Below are positions 19,831-29,936 of a stretch of 64,000 bases of DNA, piece after piece (within the stretch, counting starts at the first letter, position 1; each line of letters opens with the position of its first letter). The stretch lies in the NCBI GenBank assembly GCA_943846685.1, contig OX044363.1, forward strand, positions 1,953,386 to 2,017,385, in the 5' to 3' direction. This stretch comes from an uncultured Pseudomonadales bacterium. Its GTDB lineage: Bacteria; Pseudomonadota; Gammaproteobacteria; Pseudomonadales; Porticoccaceae. The notes below the pieces were generated by a model. It searched no databases. It worked only from the letters and a program-made list of their open reading frames with translations, and had not been told where the DNA came from. A program made the position numbers and the translations under genes.

Positions 19831-20859
19831 ATGTACAGAATCGCCATTAACGGTTTTGGCCGTATCGGTCGCAATATTGTCCGCGCACTCTACGAGCGCC
19901 CAGAACTGCAAGACAAAATTAAATTAGTCGCTATCAATGATCTTGGTAGCCTTGAGATCAATGCTCACCTGCTTCAGTTTGATACGGTTCATGGCCGCTT
20001 CAATCAGGATGTTCAGGTGACTGATAACTCAATTATCATCAATGGCGATGTTGTCAATTGGTCGAGCGAACGCAACCCTGCGGATCTGCCCTGGTCTGAT
20101 CTGGATGTTGATCTGGTTTGCGAATGTACTGGTGTCTTCACTACTCGCGAAAAAGCCGCTCTGCATATCGAAGCTGGCGCCAAGAAGGTAATTATCTCGG
20201 CTCCAGGTAAAGAAGTTGATGCTACCGTTGTATACGGTGTTAATGACAATGTTATCGATGGCACTCAGGACATTATTTCCAATGCATCCTGTACCACCAA
20301 CTGCCTGGCACCTATGGTTGCGCCGCTACAAGACGCTATGGGCATTGAGAGTGGTTATATGACTACCATTCACGCCTACACCAACGATCAGCAGCTCAGC
20401 GATGTCTGTCACTCCGATGTCTACCGCGCTCGCTCGGCAACCATGTCGATGATCCCAACGAAAACTGGTGCTGCCGCTGCAATCGCTCTGGTAATTCCAG
20501 AGCTGGCTGGCAAGCTCGACGGCATGGCTGTTCGTGTACCAACCATCAATGTGTCACTGGTTGATCTGACCTTTAATGCCGGTCGTGAGACTTCGGTTGA
20601 AGAGGTTAATGAGCTACTGCGCAAGGCTGCTGAAGGCAACCTGAAAGAAGTTCTTGCCTACAATGACAAGCCTTTGGTCTCTGTCGACTTTAACCATATC
20701 GCTTATTCCTGTAACTTTGACGCTACTCAAACACGCGTCAATGGAAATCTGGTGAAAATTATGGCCTGGTACGACAACGAATGGGGTTTCTCAAACCGTA
20801 TGCTCGACAACACGCTGGTACTTTTAGGCGCAGCTGCGGAGCAACAAGATGCCGCGTAG
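19831..20859 (+). CDS. gap: Glyceraldehyde-3-phosphate dehydrogenase, type I
   Basis: This enzyme oxidises glyceraldehyde-3-phosphate to 1,3-bisphosphoglycerate with NAD in lower glycolysis. It has 342 residues, with the Rossmann motif NGFGRIGRN at the N-terminus and the catalytic cysteine in [12 protein letters not shown]. It overlaps pyk by 11 bp, so the two are translationally linked. HexR and sigma-70 sites lie upstream. Confidence 0.97.
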   Translation: MYRIAINGFGRIGRNIVRALYERPELQDKIKLVAINDLGSLEINAHLLQFDTVHGRFNQDVQVTDNSIIINGDVVNWSSERNPADLPWSDLDVDLVCECTGVFTTREKAALHIEAGAKKVIISAPGKEVDATVVYGVNDNVIDGTQDIISNASCTTNCLAPMVAPLQDAMGIESGYMTTIHAYTNDQQLSDVCHSDVYRARSATMSMIPTKTGAAAAIALVIPELAGKLDGMAVRVPTINVSLVDLTFNAGRETSVEEVNELLRKAAEGNLKEVLAYNDKPLVSVDFNHIAYSCNFDATQTRVNGNLVKIMAWYDNEWGFSNRMLDNTLVLLGAAAEQQDAA

Positions 20860-22294
20860 AACCAAAATTGTCGCGACACTTGGCCCCGCCAGTAATGATG
20901 AAAAGACTATTCGCCAGCTGATTGAAGCCGGCGTTAATGTCTTTCGTCTCAACTTCTCTCACGGCAGTGCTGAAGAGCATACATTGCGTGCTGAAACTAT
21001 TCGCGCAGTAGCCGATGAACTGAAAACACCCGTCGGCATTCTCTGCGATATGCAGGGCCCGAAGATTCGTATCGGCTGCTTTGCCAATGATATGAAGATC
21101 AGCCTAGCCAACGGTGATATGTTCCGCCTGGATAGTAAGATCGGCCTTCACGAAGGCAATCAGGACGGCGTATTTATCGATAGCGAGCTACTTAACGATA
21201 TTGGCGTAGATGATATCTTGTTGCTGGATGATGGCCGTCTGACTTTCACGGTTGAGTCGCGCAACGATCACTCAGTAACCTGTCGTGTTACTCAGGGTGG
21301 CCCTCTATCAAGTAAGAAAGGCGTCAACAAGTTCGGTGGCGGCCTGTCTGCACCGGCACTGACCGAAAAAGATAAAGCGGATATCAAAACCGCCGCTGCT
21401 CTAAACACCGATTATCTGGCAATCTCTTTTGTTCGTTCCTTTGAAGATATCGAAGAGACTCGCGGACTGTTAGCCGCAGAAAACAGCGGTGCACATATTA
21501 TCGCTAAAGTTGAACGCGCCGAAGCAATTACCGAAGAGTTCCTGCCCGGTATTATCGAAAGCGCCGATGGTGTGATGGTTGCCCGTGGTGACCTAGGTGT
21601 AGAGATTGGCGATGCCAACTTGGTAGCCGTACAGAAGCAGCTAATTGAAGCCGCTAACAATGCTAACAAAGTGGTTATTACTGCGACTCAGATGATGGAG
21701 TCGATGATTACCGCACCGACGCCAACCAGAGCGGAAGTCTTTGACGTTGCCAACGCCGTTCTCGACGGTACTGATGCTGTGATGCTCTCGGCGGAAACTG
21801 CCGCTGGTGACTATCCCGTAGAGACCGTACAAGCAATGGCTCGCGTTATCGAAGGTGCTGAACGCCATCCATTGGTTCAGCGTTCAAAGCATAGAATCGA
21901 TCAGTCATTTGCACGTATTGATGAATCTCTTGCGCTGGCAGCCATGTATGTTGCCAACCACCTAGAGGGTGTTAAAGCGGTTATCTGTATGACTGAAACC
22001 GGTTTTGCGCCACTAATTATGTCGAGAATTACTTCGTCACTGCCTATTTACGCAATGGCTGAAAAGCATGGCACCTGTGAGATCACAGCACTTTATAAAG
22101 GTGTGATTCCGGTTCCCTTCCCGGCCTCAACAATGGATCCAAAGCAGGTAAATCACTCGGCTGTGGAAACATTACGCGAGCATAAGGTTGTCGAAGATGG
22201 CGATCTGGTACTGATTACTAAAGGCGATTTCGTCAATGTACAGGGCGGCACAAATACCCTGAAAGTTGTTCGTGTTGGTGATGCTATTCAGTAA
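20849..22294 (+). CDS. pyk: Pyruvate kinase
   Basis: This enzyme transfers phosphate from phosphoenolpyruvate to ADP, giving pyruvate. It has 481 residues: a TIM barrel with [11 protein letters not shown] at the N-terminus, the catalytic lysine region in AKVERAEA, the [10 protein letters not shown] metal/substrate loop and the MMESM segment, then the C-terminal regulatory domain. Its start codon lies inside gap. A strong terminator follows. Confidence 0.97.
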   Translation: MPRRTKIVATLGPASNDEKTIRQLIEAGVNVFRLNFSHGSAEEHTLRAETIRAVADELKTPVGILCDMQGPKIRIGCFANDMKISLANGDMFRLDSKIGLHEGNQDGVFIDSELLNDIGVDDILLLDDGRLTFTVESRNDHSVTCRVTQGGPLSSKKGVNKFGGGLSAPALTEKDKADIKTAAALNTDYLAISFVRSFEDIEETRGLLAAENSGAHIIAKVERAEAITEEFLPGIIESADGVMVARGDLGVEIGDANLVAVQKQLIEAANNANKVVITATQMMESMITAPTPTRAEVFDVANAVLDGTDAVMLSAETAAGDYPVETVQAMARVIEGAERHPLVQRSKHRIDQSFARIDESLALAAMYVANHLEGVKAVICMTETGFAPLIMSRITSSLPIYAMAEKHGTCEITALYKGVIPVPFPASTMDPKQVNHSAVETLREHKVVEDGDLVLITKGDFVNVQGGTNTLKVVRVGDAIQ

Positions 22295-22314
22295 TCGCAG
22301 TACTCAACAGATAT

Positions 22315-22342
22315 AAAAAAACCGGCTAACGCCGGTTTTTTT
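22315..22342. terminator. Bidirectional terminator between pyk and pgl
   Basis: The stem ACCGGC-TAAC-GCCGGT (22321-22336) is flanked by six A and six T, serving pyk on the plus strand and the edd-to-pgl operon on the minus strand. The same 16-bp core recurs after rpsT. Confidence 0.92.
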
Positions 22343-22366
22343 ATATTCTGAATAAATCAGCTCAAC

Positions 22367-23059
22367 TTACTTTGCCCAATAGATTGCTAGCGGTGTCTGC
22401 TGTTGCTGCAGTATTGAGCGAATTGGCAATTCCATAACATCGCCACCAGCCTCAGCCTGGCTCAACACCTGCTGCTTACTGGCACCACTGATATGAATCA
22501 CAATCTGCTGGCTGTTTAACAGCCTTGGCAGGGTCAGGCTCATACGCTGATGGGGCGCATGATGTGGCGTGACGGCAATACAGTCGCGACCAGAATTCAT
22601 ATCCAGACCAGCAGCCAGTGCATCGGAGCCGGGGAACAGGGATGCGGTGTGACCATCATCACCCATACCGAGGATAACCACGGTAAAAGTACCCAGCTCA
22701 GCCAGCGCCTCTGCGCATTCGGCTTCACCGTCTACGGCCTGATCGGCAGTGTTTTTCAGTGCCAGATAGCGGGCTTGACTGGCTTCATTGATCAGCAGAT
22801 TTTCACGCACCAGCTTTTCGTTGCTAGCGGCGTGATCTGCATCTACCCAGCGTTCATCAGCCAGCAATACAGTTACTTTCGACCAGTCCAGAGCCTGCTG
22901 TGACAGCAGATGAAAAAACCCCATTGGCGTGCGACCACCGGAAACCACCAGCGAGGCGCTGCCCTGAGTCTCGATGGAGGCTGCTAGTAAGCCAGAAACC
23001 TTTTCACTTAAGGTAATATCAAGTGCCGAGGCATTTTCAAATTCAAGCATTTCACTCAT
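22367..23059 (-). CDS. pgl: 6-phosphogluconolactonase
   Basis: This enzyme hydrolyses 6-phosphogluconolactone to 6-phosphogluconate. It is a 230-residue protein of the DevB/NagB-like type, with VSGGRTPMGFF near the N-terminus, LADERWVD in the middle and ILGMGDDGHTASLFPG as the catalytic loop. It is the last gene of the edd-glk-eda-zwf-pgl operon, 41 bp after zwf. Confidence 0.95.
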   Translation of the reverse strand: MSEMLEFENASALDITLSEKVSGLLAASIETQGSASLVVSGGRTPMGFFHLLSQQALDWSKVTVLLADERWVDADHAASNEKLVRENLLINEASQARYLALKNTADQAVDGEAECAEALAELGTFTVVILGMGDDGHTASLFPGSDALAAGLDMNSGRDCIAVTPHHAPHQRMSLTLPRLLNSQQIVIHISGASKQQVLSQAEAGGDVMELPIRSILQQQQTPLAIYWAK

Positions 23060-23100
23060 AACAAATTCTCTCTTAAACTCTGATTATCAGAGCCTGTAAA

Positions 23101-24558
23101 TTAAGCTTCGTGCCAGCTGCGGCCATCTTGCTCGATAAGCATTTCTGATTTGGACGGTCCCCAGGTACCAGCACCGTAGGGCTTGGTGCTAATGCCGTTA
23201 TCATGCCAGGCTTCGAGCAATGTATCGCACCAATTCCAGGAGGCTTCGACTTCATCACGGCTGACAAACAACCACTGATCGCCTTTAATCACTTCGAGCA
23301 GTAATGTCTCGTAGGCATCGGCAATTCGCGATTCGCCGGAGGAATCAAAAAAGTCCAGATTCAGGGTGCGCTTCTCAAGATTGGAGCGACCTTTCAGGCC
23401 CTGCTTTTTCGAGAACATCTCCAGCTCGATTCCCTCATTGGGCTGCAGGCGAATAATTAAACGGTTATTGGCCTGATCATCAGTATCCGGGAAAATAGCG
23501 TGAGGATGTTCCTTGTAGGTAATCACCACCTCAGTTCCCTTGGCCTTCATACGCTTACCGGTACGCAGGTAGAACGGAACACCGGCCCAGCGCCAGTTGT
23601 CGACATAGGTTTTTAACGCAACAAAGGTTTCAGTGTCGCTGGTATTGCGCTCACTGCCCTCTTCTTCCATATAGCCAACTACCGGCTCACCGGAAATCCA
23701 GCCAGCCGCATACTGTCCGCGTACAGATTGCTCTTTGACATTCTCATTAGTAATCGGGCTTAGGGCGCGAAGAATTTTCACTTTCTCGGCACGAATCTCA
23801 TCGGCCTGCAGGGAATTTGGCGGCTCCATAGCTACCATGCACAGCAGTTGCAGCAGATGGTTCTGCACCATATCGCGCAGCTGGCCAACCTTATCGTAGT
23901 ATGACCAGCGTCCCTCAATACCCACAGTTTCTGCGGCAGTGATCTGGATATGATCGATACAGGTGTTGTCCCACTGGGAGTTAATCATGCGATTGGCAAA
24001 ACGCAGTGCCAGCAGGTTCTGTACTGTCTCTTTACCCAGATAGTGGTCGATGCGGTAGATATTGCGCTCGGGGAAGAATTCACCCACAGTGCCATTCACT
24101 TCCTTCGAACTTTTCAGGTCGTGACCAATAGGCTTTTCCAGAACAATACGTGAGCTTTCAGTTACACAGCCGGCAGCATCAAGATTTTCACAGATAGAGC
24201 CAAAGATACTTGGCGGCGTAGCCATATAGTAGATCTGGGTGCGCTCTTCATTTAGCCACTGCTTAAGGTTTTGGTATTCTTCCGGCTTCGAGAAATCAAC
24301 TCTGACGTAGGTCAGCCGGCTACTGAATCTCGCCCAGCACTCTTCATCCCAATCCGACTCTGGCACATACTTGTTAAGATTTTCATGGGTGTTGCCGACA
24401 AACTCTTCAGTGGTGACTTTCTGGCGAGCCAGACCGGCAATTCGCATCTCATCTTCAAGCAGACCGGCACGATCCAGCTGATAGAGCGCGGGAAGCAGTT
24501 TGCGCTCGGCAAGATCGCCGCGAGCACCAAAAATTACCAAATCGTTATTACTGTTCAT
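23101..24558 (-). CDS. zwf: Glucose-6-phosphate 1-dehydrogenase
   Basis: This enzyme oxidises glucose-6-phosphate to the lactone with NADP, the entry to the Entner-Doudoroff route here. It has about 485 residues, with the nucleotide motif IFGARGDLAERKLLPAL at the N-terminus and the active-site RIDHYLGKE. Start choice: GAGG sits 6 nt before the ATG at 24558; adjacent ATGs at 24561 and 24585 are also in frame, the latter without a ribosome site. It lies 46 bp after eda. Confidence 0.96.
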   Translation of the reverse strand: MNSNNDLVIFGARGDLAERKLLPALYQLDRAGLLEDEMRIAGLARQKVTTEEFVGNTHENLNKYVPESDWDEECWARFSSRLTYVRVDFSKPEEYQNLKQWLNEERTQIYYMATPPSIFGSICENLDAAGCVTESSRIVLEKPIGHDLKSSKEVNGTVGEFFPERNIYRIDHYLGKETVQNLLALRFANRMINSQWDNTCIDHIQITAAETVGIEGRWSYYDKVGQLRDMVQNHLLQLLCMVAMEPPNSLQADEIRAEKVKILRALSPITNENVKEQSVRGQYAAGWISGEPVVGYMEEEGSERNTSDTETFVALKTYVDNWRWAGVPFYLRTGKRMKAKGTEVVITYKEHPHAIFPDTDDQANNRLIIRLQPNEGIELEMFSKKQGLKGRSNLEKRTLNLDFFDSSGESRIADAYETLLLEVIKGDQWLFVSRDEVEASWNWCDTLLEAWHDNGISTKPYGAGTWGPSKSEMLIEQDGRSWHEA

Positions 24559-24604
24559 CATAAACCTCGTCGATGGGCTAACCATCTACTTTATAAATTT
24601 TTTA

Positions 24605-25222
24605 TTATTGTCCCAAGGCGCTGGCTTCACGTGCCAACTGCTCAATCTCATCCCAGCGCTGCTCTTTTACTAGGTTGGCTGGACAGATCCACGAACCGCC
24701 GACGCACATCACATTCGACAGCGACAGGTAATCCATCACATTGCCCAAGCCAATACCACCAGTCGGGCAGAATTTAACATCGGCAAAAGGTCCTGAGAGG
24801 GCTTTAATTTTAGCCGCGCCACCAGAGGCTTCAGCGGGGAAAAATTTAAAATCCTGATAGCCGTATTCCATACAACGCATCATCTCACTTACTGAGGATA
24901 CGCCGGGCAATAGGCCAACGGATGATTTTTGAGCCGCTTCGAGAAGCTGATCAGTGGCACCGGGGGAAACCATAAACTGGCAACCCAGATCTTCAGACAG
25001 CTGAACTTGCTCAGGTGTGTATACGGTTCCAGTGCCAACAATAGCCTCGGGAACCTGTTCAATAATCTGCTTAATACCGCCAACAGCTGCAGGGGTGCGC
25101 AGGGTAATCTCGAGAACTTTTAGGCCACCGGCAACTAAAGCCTTGGCCAGTGGAACTGCATCTTCTTCTCGATCTAAAACAATTACCGGGATAACCGTAT
25201 TACCGGCTAGTAAATTTCGCAC
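24605..25222 (-). CDS. eda: KDPG aldolase (2-dehydro-3-deoxyphosphogluconate aldolase)
   Basis: This enzyme splits 2-keto-3-deoxy-6-phosphogluconate into pyruvate and glyceraldehyde-3-phosphate. It has 205 residues. The Schiff-base lysine lies in FKFFPAEASGG, and VGTGTVYTPEQ is a substrate-binding loop. I start it at the GTG at 25222 because a perfect AAGGAG lies 6 nt upstream, overlapping the glk stop; the longer open frame into glk has no homologous sequence. Confidence 0.95.
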   Translation of the reverse strand: MRNLLAGNTVIPVIVLDREEDAVPLAKALVAGGLKVLEITLRTPAAVGGIKQIIEQVPEAIVGTGTVYTPEQVQLSEDLGCQFMVSPGATDQLLEAAQKSSVGLLPGVSSVSEMMRCMEYGYQDFKFFPAEASGGAAKIKALSGPFADVKFCPTGGIGLGNVMDYLSLSNVMCVGGSWICPANLVKEQRWDEIEQLAREASALGQ

Positions 25223-25232
25223 ATTGATCTCC

Positions 25233-26210
25233 TTAAATTTCTTGTAATTTTTTTGCAGCACCCAGCAGCCCAAGGTTGCTGCGCGTAACTAGGTAAACTG
25301 GTATAGGTTGAAGGTACGCAGCAAAGCGACCCTTCTCTTCAAATTTATCGCGGAATCCGCTGTTGGCAAAAAACTCTTTAAAGCGCGGCACAACACCACC
25401 GGCGATATAGATTCCGCCTTTGGCGCCTAAGGTGAGCGCCAGATTGCCAGCGGCTGCACCCATGGATTCACAGAATGTATTTAATGCTGTCAGAGCCTGT
25501 GGATTGCTGCCATCCAGTGCGGCGGTTACCACTTCGGGAGGGGTAGCCAACAGATCTTCGGCATCCTCTATGGAACAGATTGCCTTATAAATATTAACGA
25601 TGCCCTTGCCGGACAGTACACGCTCCAGAGAGACTCGTTTGTAGGTCTCGCGCAGACAGCCAAGTACATCTACCTGACGCTGGCCGACTGGCGCAAAATC
25701 CGCATGGCCACCTTCAGTATCCAGAACATGGTAACCATCGCTGTGAGAAACCAGAGCAGCCATACCCAGACCAGTTCCGGCACCGAGAATACCTACTGGT
25801 TTGTGAGTCTGGGGAGACCCACCACCAATCTGCAAACAATCATCTTCACCCAACTCGGTAATACCGTGGGCAACCGCTTCAAAATCATTGATAACCACAA
25901 GTCGCTGGCAGCCAAACCACTCCAGCAACTGCGTCTTGGTAAACTCCCAGTGACTATTAGTAAAGGCGATATGCTCAACATCTGCCGGGCAGGCCACGGC
26001 CAGACACACGGCATTTGGCGCACTGCTAAGACCAGTTACCGCAGCTATTTCATCTCTGAGCTTAACTATCAAGTCGCTGAACAGCGGATACTCTTCCACC
26101 GAGTGATGAAACTCAAACTCACTCTCGAGCTGGCCGTCTAACAGCGCCGAAAAGCGCGCGTTAGTTCCACCTATATCGGCGACCAGATTCCAGGATGGTT
26201 GTTCTGACAC
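25233..26210 (-). CDS. glk: Glucokinase
   Basis: This enzyme phosphorylates glucose to glucose-6-phosphate. It has 325 residues, with the ATP motif ADIGGTNARFS at the N-terminus, GAGTGLGMA in the middle and GGVVPRF near the C-terminus. The GTG start is 2 nt after the edd stop, and GGAG at the edd 3' end serves as its ribosome site. Together with edd, eda, zwf and pgl it supplies the full route from glucose to pyruvate plus glyceraldehyde-3-phosphate. Confidence 0.95.
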   Translation of the reverse strand: MSEQPSWNLVADIGGTNARFSALLDGQLESEFEFHHSVEEYPLFSDLIVKLRDEIAAVTGLSSAPNAVCLAVACPADVEHIAFTNSHWEFTKTQLLEWFGCQRLVVINDFEAVAHGITELGEDDCLQIGGGSPQTHKPVGILGAGTGLGMAALVSHSDGYHVLDTEGGHADFAPVGQRQVDVLGCLRETYKRVSLERVLSGKGIVNIYKAICSIEDAEDLLATPPEVVTAALDGSNPQALTALNTFCESMGAAAGNLALTLGAKGGIYIAGGVVPRFKEFFANSGFRDKFEEKGRFAAYLQPIPVYLVTRSNLGLLGAAKKLQEI

Positions 26211-26212
26211 TA

Positions 26213-28036
26213 TTACTCTCCACCAAACAGGTACGAAGCGCCCTGCTCTGCGTTGCTGATATTGTCACGGTTTACACCAAAGTACTCGCGACCACAGCCG
26301 CGCTGACCAGCATCCGGCTGAGGCGCCGCTTCACGGGCTTCAAGTTCTTGCATATCACCCATAAACAACAGATCACCAGTCACCGCATCAATACGAATAA
26401 TATCGCCATCAACTATCTTGGCTAAGATTCCGCCTTTCGCGGCTTCTGGCACCAGATGGATAGCGGCGGGAACCTTACCCGATGCGCCAGACATACGTCC
26501 GTCAGTGACCAGAGCTACCTTGTAACCCTTATCCTGAAGAATGCCCAGCATAGGCGTTAGCTTGTGCAGTTCAGGCATACCCAGAGCCATCGGGCCCTGA
26601 TAGCGAACCACAACAACACAGTCTTTATTTAACTGACCAGACTCAAACAGTCCAGCTAGCTGGTCTTGACCATCAATCACTACCGCAGGTGCTTCAACAA
26701 TGCGGTGCTCAGAGGCTACCGCAGAAACTTTAATCACACCGCGACCGAGATTACCCGCCAACAGGCGCAGACCACCCTCAGGTGAAAACGGCTTGTCCAA
26801 CGTGGTCAGAACTTCTAAATCTAAAGGCACTTGCGGAGACTCGCGCCAAACCACTTTGTCGCCATCCAAGAATGACTCCTGAGTAAAGTCGGCAAAATTT
26901 TCGCCCCAGGAGGTTTTTGCATCGCCGTGCATAAAGCCGCCCTTAAGCAGCTGTCGGAACATGGCACTGGTGCCGCCCGCAGCATGGAAATGGTTTACAT
27001 CGGCATGGCCGTTTGGATAGACCTTAGCCAGCAGTGGCACGACTGAAGAGAGCTCGGAAATATCATCCCAGTTCATCACAATGCCAGCCGCACGGGCAAT
27101 CGCTACTAGGTGCATAGTGTGGTTAGTCGATCCACCTGAAGCCAATAGGGCCACAGTGCCATTAACCATGGCGCGAGCATCGACAATTTCACCGACGGGA
27201 CGGTAGTCATTACCCAGCGCGGTAATACGGGCCAACTGATGAGATGCCTCAGTGGTCAGCTTGTCGCGCAGTGGGTTTTCAGGATTGACAAATGAGCTGC
27301 CTGGCAACTGTAGACCCAGGGCTTCAAGAACCACCTGATTGCTGTTCGCAGTACCGTAGAAGGTACAGGTGCCAGCACTGTGATAGGAATCAGACTCTGC
27401 CTGCAGCAACTCTTCACGGCCAATTTTGCCTTCGGCAAATAGCTGGCGAATGCGTTGCTTTTCTTTGTTAGGTAATCCCGACTCCATAGGGCCGGCGGGG
27501 ATAAACAGCGCTGGCAGATAGCCGAAGCTGAGCACGCCCATCAACAGACCTGGAACGATCTTGTCGCAGATACCCAGCGCCAAAACACCGTCAAACATCT
27601 GGTGAGACAGAGACATTGCCGTACACTGGGCGATCAGATCACGACTGAGAAGACTCAGTTCCATGCCATCTTGACCCTGAGTAACACCGTCACACATAGC
27701 AGGTACACCACCGGCAACCTGTGCCGTGGAGCCAATTTCGCGCATTGCCTGCTTAATTTTGTCCGGGTAGACCGCGTAGGGCTGGTGGGCAGAGAGCATA
27801 TCGTTGTAGGCAGTGACGATGGCGATATTGCTCGCCTCCATCAACCGCAGACTTTCTTTATCCTCTTTGCCACAGGCCGCAAAACCGTGGGCAAGGTTGC
27901 CGCAACTGAGTTTTCCGCGCTCTGGACGATTGCCGTAATCTTCTTTTAACTGACGCAGGTAATCAGCTCGCAGGCTGCTGCTTCGCTCGATAATGCGCTG
28001 AGTAACTTCAGCGACTGTAGTGTTTAACTGGCCCAT
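26213..28036 (-). CDS. edd: Phosphogluconate dehydratase
   Basis: This iron-sulfur dehydratase converts 6-phosphogluconate to 2-keto-3-deoxy-6-phosphogluconate. It has about 607 residues and the IlvD/EDD family motifs CDGVTQGQDGMELSL, SYHSAGTCTFYGTANSNQ and TDGRMSGASGKVPAAIH. The ATG at 28036 has GGAG at good spacing. A TTG at 28072 is in frame but would overlap a HexR-like operator, so I reject it. It is the first gene of the five-gene operon. Confidence 0.96.
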   Translation of the reverse strand: MGQLNTTVAEVTQRIIERSSSLRADYLRQLKEDYGNRPERGKLSCGNLAHGFAACGKEDKESLRLMEASNIAIVTAYNDMLSAHQPYAVYPDKIKQAMREIGSTAQVAGGVPAMCDGVTQGQDGMELSLLSRDLIAQCTAMSLSHQMFDGVLALGICDKIVPGLLMGVLSFGYLPALFIPAGPMESGLPNKEKQRIRQLFAEGKIGREELLQAESDSYHSAGTCTFYGTANSNQVVLEALGLQLPGSSFVNPENPLRDKLTTEASHQLARITALGNDYRPVGEIVDARAMVNGTVALLASGGSTNHTMHLVAIARAAGIVMNWDDISELSSVVPLLAKVYPNGHADVNHFHAAGGTSAMFRQLLKGGFMHGDAKTSWGENFADFTQESFLDGDKVVWRESPQVPLDLEVLTTLDKPFSPEGGLRLLAGNLGRGVIKVSAVASEHRIVEAPAVVIDGQDQLAGLFESGQLNKDCVVVVRYQGPMALGMPELHKLTPMLGILQDKGYKVALVTDGRMSGASGKVPAAIHLVPEAAKGGILAKIVDGDIIRIDAVTGDLLFMGDMQELEAREAAPQPDAGQRGCGREYFGVNRDNISNAEQGASYLFGGE

Positions 28037-28064
28037 AATGGCTCCGCTTTGACGAAGTTGAAAT

Positions 28065-28079
28065 TGTAACAAAATTACG
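28065..28079. promoter_or_regulatory. Secondary HexR-like site upstream of edd
   Basis: TGTAACAAAATTACG is a weaker match to the HexR palindrome TGTAATTAAATTACA (about 12 of 15). It lies 29 bp before the edd start codon, a position where a bound repressor would block transcription. Confidence 0.5.
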
Positions 28080-28118
28080 AAATTTAGCTATAAATAATGT
28101 ATTATTCCGGATATTAAT

Positions 28119-28133
28119 GTAATTTTATTACAA
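28119..28133. promoter_or_regulatory. HexR operator between edd and pgi
   Basis: TGTAATTTTATTACA differs from the HexR consensus TGTAATTAAATTACA only at its central A/T positions. It is flanked by divergent edd and pgi, so one site can control both the Entner-Doudoroff operon and pgi. Confidence 0.8.
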
Positions 28134-28272
28134 TAATTGTTTGCTACAGTAACTGACCGAAAAATACGTTATTGTTGGCAACAATTTGGCTTTGCAGCCC
28201 TTTAATTACAGCAGTTTACGCGCTCTAAGCAGCGAATCAAATGATCTACTGACCCACAGGAACAACCACATA

Positions 28273-29874
28273 ATGACCTATTCACCCACGGCGACCAGCG
28301 CATGGAACAGCCTGCAACAACAGGCTGAGTCAGCAAGCGCCGAACGAATTACGGATTTTTTCACTGAAAACCCTAATCGAACTAATGAAATGTCAGTGGA
28401 ATGCGGCCAGCTTCATCTCGACTTCTCGAAGAACCTGGTCAGCGATCAAACCTGGCAGGCGCTGTTAGCGCTAGCCAATCAATCCCCTCTTGAGACACTT
28501 CGAGCCGCGATGTTCTCCGGTGAGACTATCAACACCACGGAAAACCGTGCGGTACTTCACGCGGCCCTTCGAGCAGAGATTGGCGATCAAAAAGTCGCCG
28601 CCGCTGTAGAGGAATCCGACCAGCGTGTCAGTCTGGTAAAACAGCAGCTGAGTCGGGTAAAACTGGTCAGTGAAAAAATACGCAGTGGCGACTGGGTTGG
28701 CAGCACCGGCAAAGCGATTACCGATGTGATCAATATTGGTATTGGCGGCTCTGATCTAGGCCCGAAACTGGCCTGCAGCGCACTGCAGGAATTCGCCCAC
28801 CCGAATATCAATCTGCACTTTATCTCCAATGTAGACGGCGCAGAAATACTTAGCACATTGAAAAAGCTCGACCCTGAGACAACCTTGGTGGCAGTGGCTA
28901 GCAAGACCTTTACCACTCAGGAAACTCTGCTCAATGCCAAGACCGCACTCAACTGGTTTGAACAACAGCTCGACCTTAAAGATGCCCAGACCACCAGCCA
29001 CTTTGTCGGCCTGACTGCTAGCCGCGAAAACGCCTTGGCCTATGGTATTCCAAACGAGCAGATTCTCGAATTTGCCGAATGGGTCGGCGGTCGCTATTCA
29101 CTGTGGTCAAGCATAGGGTTGTCTATTGCCATATCGATTGGCTACGACCGATTTGAAGAGATGCTCGACGGTGCCAGAGAGATGGACATTCATTTCCAGT
29201 CGGCACCAGCAGAAAAGAATATGCCGGTGATCATGGCGCTGTTGGGTATCTGGTACAACAATTTCCTAAACGCCCAATCTATCGCCGTGATCCCCTATTG
29301 CGAGCGACTGTTGCTACTGCCCTCCTACCTGCAACAGCTGGATATGGAGAGTAATGGCAAATCAACAACCGCGGATGGCCAACCGGTAGATTATGATACC
29401 GGTGCAATCCTCTGGGGCCAGACCGGCACCAACGGACAGCACGCATTTTTCCAGCTACTGCATCAGGGCACACGTCTGGCGCCGGTTGATTTTATCGCTC
29501 TGGCGAAAGACAACATGAGCAACGAAGAACACCATCGGGTACTGCTCGGCAATATGCTCGCCCAGTCCTCTGCACTGATGTGTGGACAGAAAGCACCAGC
29601 CGGTGAACCTCACCGCTACTACCCGGGCAACAAACCTTCCAATGTTCTGCTGTTAAAAGAGCTGTCGCCGAAGAACTTTGGCAGCCTGATTGCGCTCTAT
29701 GAACACAAGGTATTTGTTCAGGGCTGTATCTGGAATATCAACTCGTTTGATCAGTGGGGTGTTGAGCTGGGCAAGAAAATGGCCAATCAGCTACTTGCCG
29801 ATAACAGTGACTCAAGCGCACCGCTAGATGCTTCGACTCAGGCACTGTTCGCCTATATCGAATCCTGCCAGTAA
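28273..29874 (+). CDS. pgi: Glucose-6-phosphate isomerase
   Basis: This enzyme interconverts glucose-6-phosphate and fructose-6-phosphate. It has 533 residues, close to the E. coli enzyme, with the signatures INIGIGGSDLGPK, FVGLTAS, VGGRYSLWSSIGLS and the C-terminal FDQWGVELGK. I start at the ATG at 28273 (AGGAA 10 nt upstream); an in-frame TTG at 28186 would add 29 residues with no homologous sequence. It is divergent from edd with a HexR site between. Confidence 0.95.
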   Translation: MTYSPTATSAWNSLQQQAESASAERITDFFTENPNRTNEMSVECGQLHLDFSKNLVSDQTWQALLALANQSPLETLRAAMFSGETINTTENRAVLHAALRAEIGDQKVAAAVEESDQRVSLVKQQLSRVKLVSEKIRSGDWVGSTGKAITDVINIGIGGSDLGPKLACSALQEFAHPNINLHFISNVDGAEILSTLKKLDPETTLVAVASKTFTTQETLLNAKTALNWFEQQLDLKDAQTTSHFVGLTASRENALAYGIPNEQILEFAEWVGGRYSLWSSIGLSIAISIGYDRFEEMLDGAREMDIHFQSAPAEKNMPVIMALLGIWYNNFLNAQSIAVIPYCERLLLLPSYLQQLDMESNGKSTTADGQPVDYDTGAILWGQTGTNGQHAFFQLLHQGTRLAPVDFIALAKDNMSNEEHHRVLLGNMLAQSSALMCGQKAPAGEPHRYYPGNKPSNVLLLKELSPKNFGSLIALYEHKVFVQGCIWNINSFDQWGVELGKKMANQLLADNSDSSAPLDASTQALFAYIESCQ

Positions 29875-29890
29875 AAAGCAGAGAAGACAG

Positions 29891-29920
29891 ACTGGCTTGA
29901 CTCAATCAGGGCAAGCCAGT
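29891..29920. terminator. Hairpin after pgi
   Basis: ACTGGCTTG (29891-29899) pairs with CAAGCCAGT (29912-29920) across a 12-nt loop, 17 bp after the pgi stop. There is no T-run, so it is a weak terminator candidate between the convergent pgi and ispH. Confidence 0.4.
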
Positions 29921-29936
29921 GATGTTGAACTAGGAT

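Noticed and set aside
24271..24777. Plus-strand reading frame of 168 codons
   Set aside because: It lies antisense to zwf and eda, both strongly supported.
28186..28272. Longer pgi starting at TTG 28186
   Set aside because: The extra 29 residues have no counterpart in the family and the ATG at 28273 has a ribosome site.
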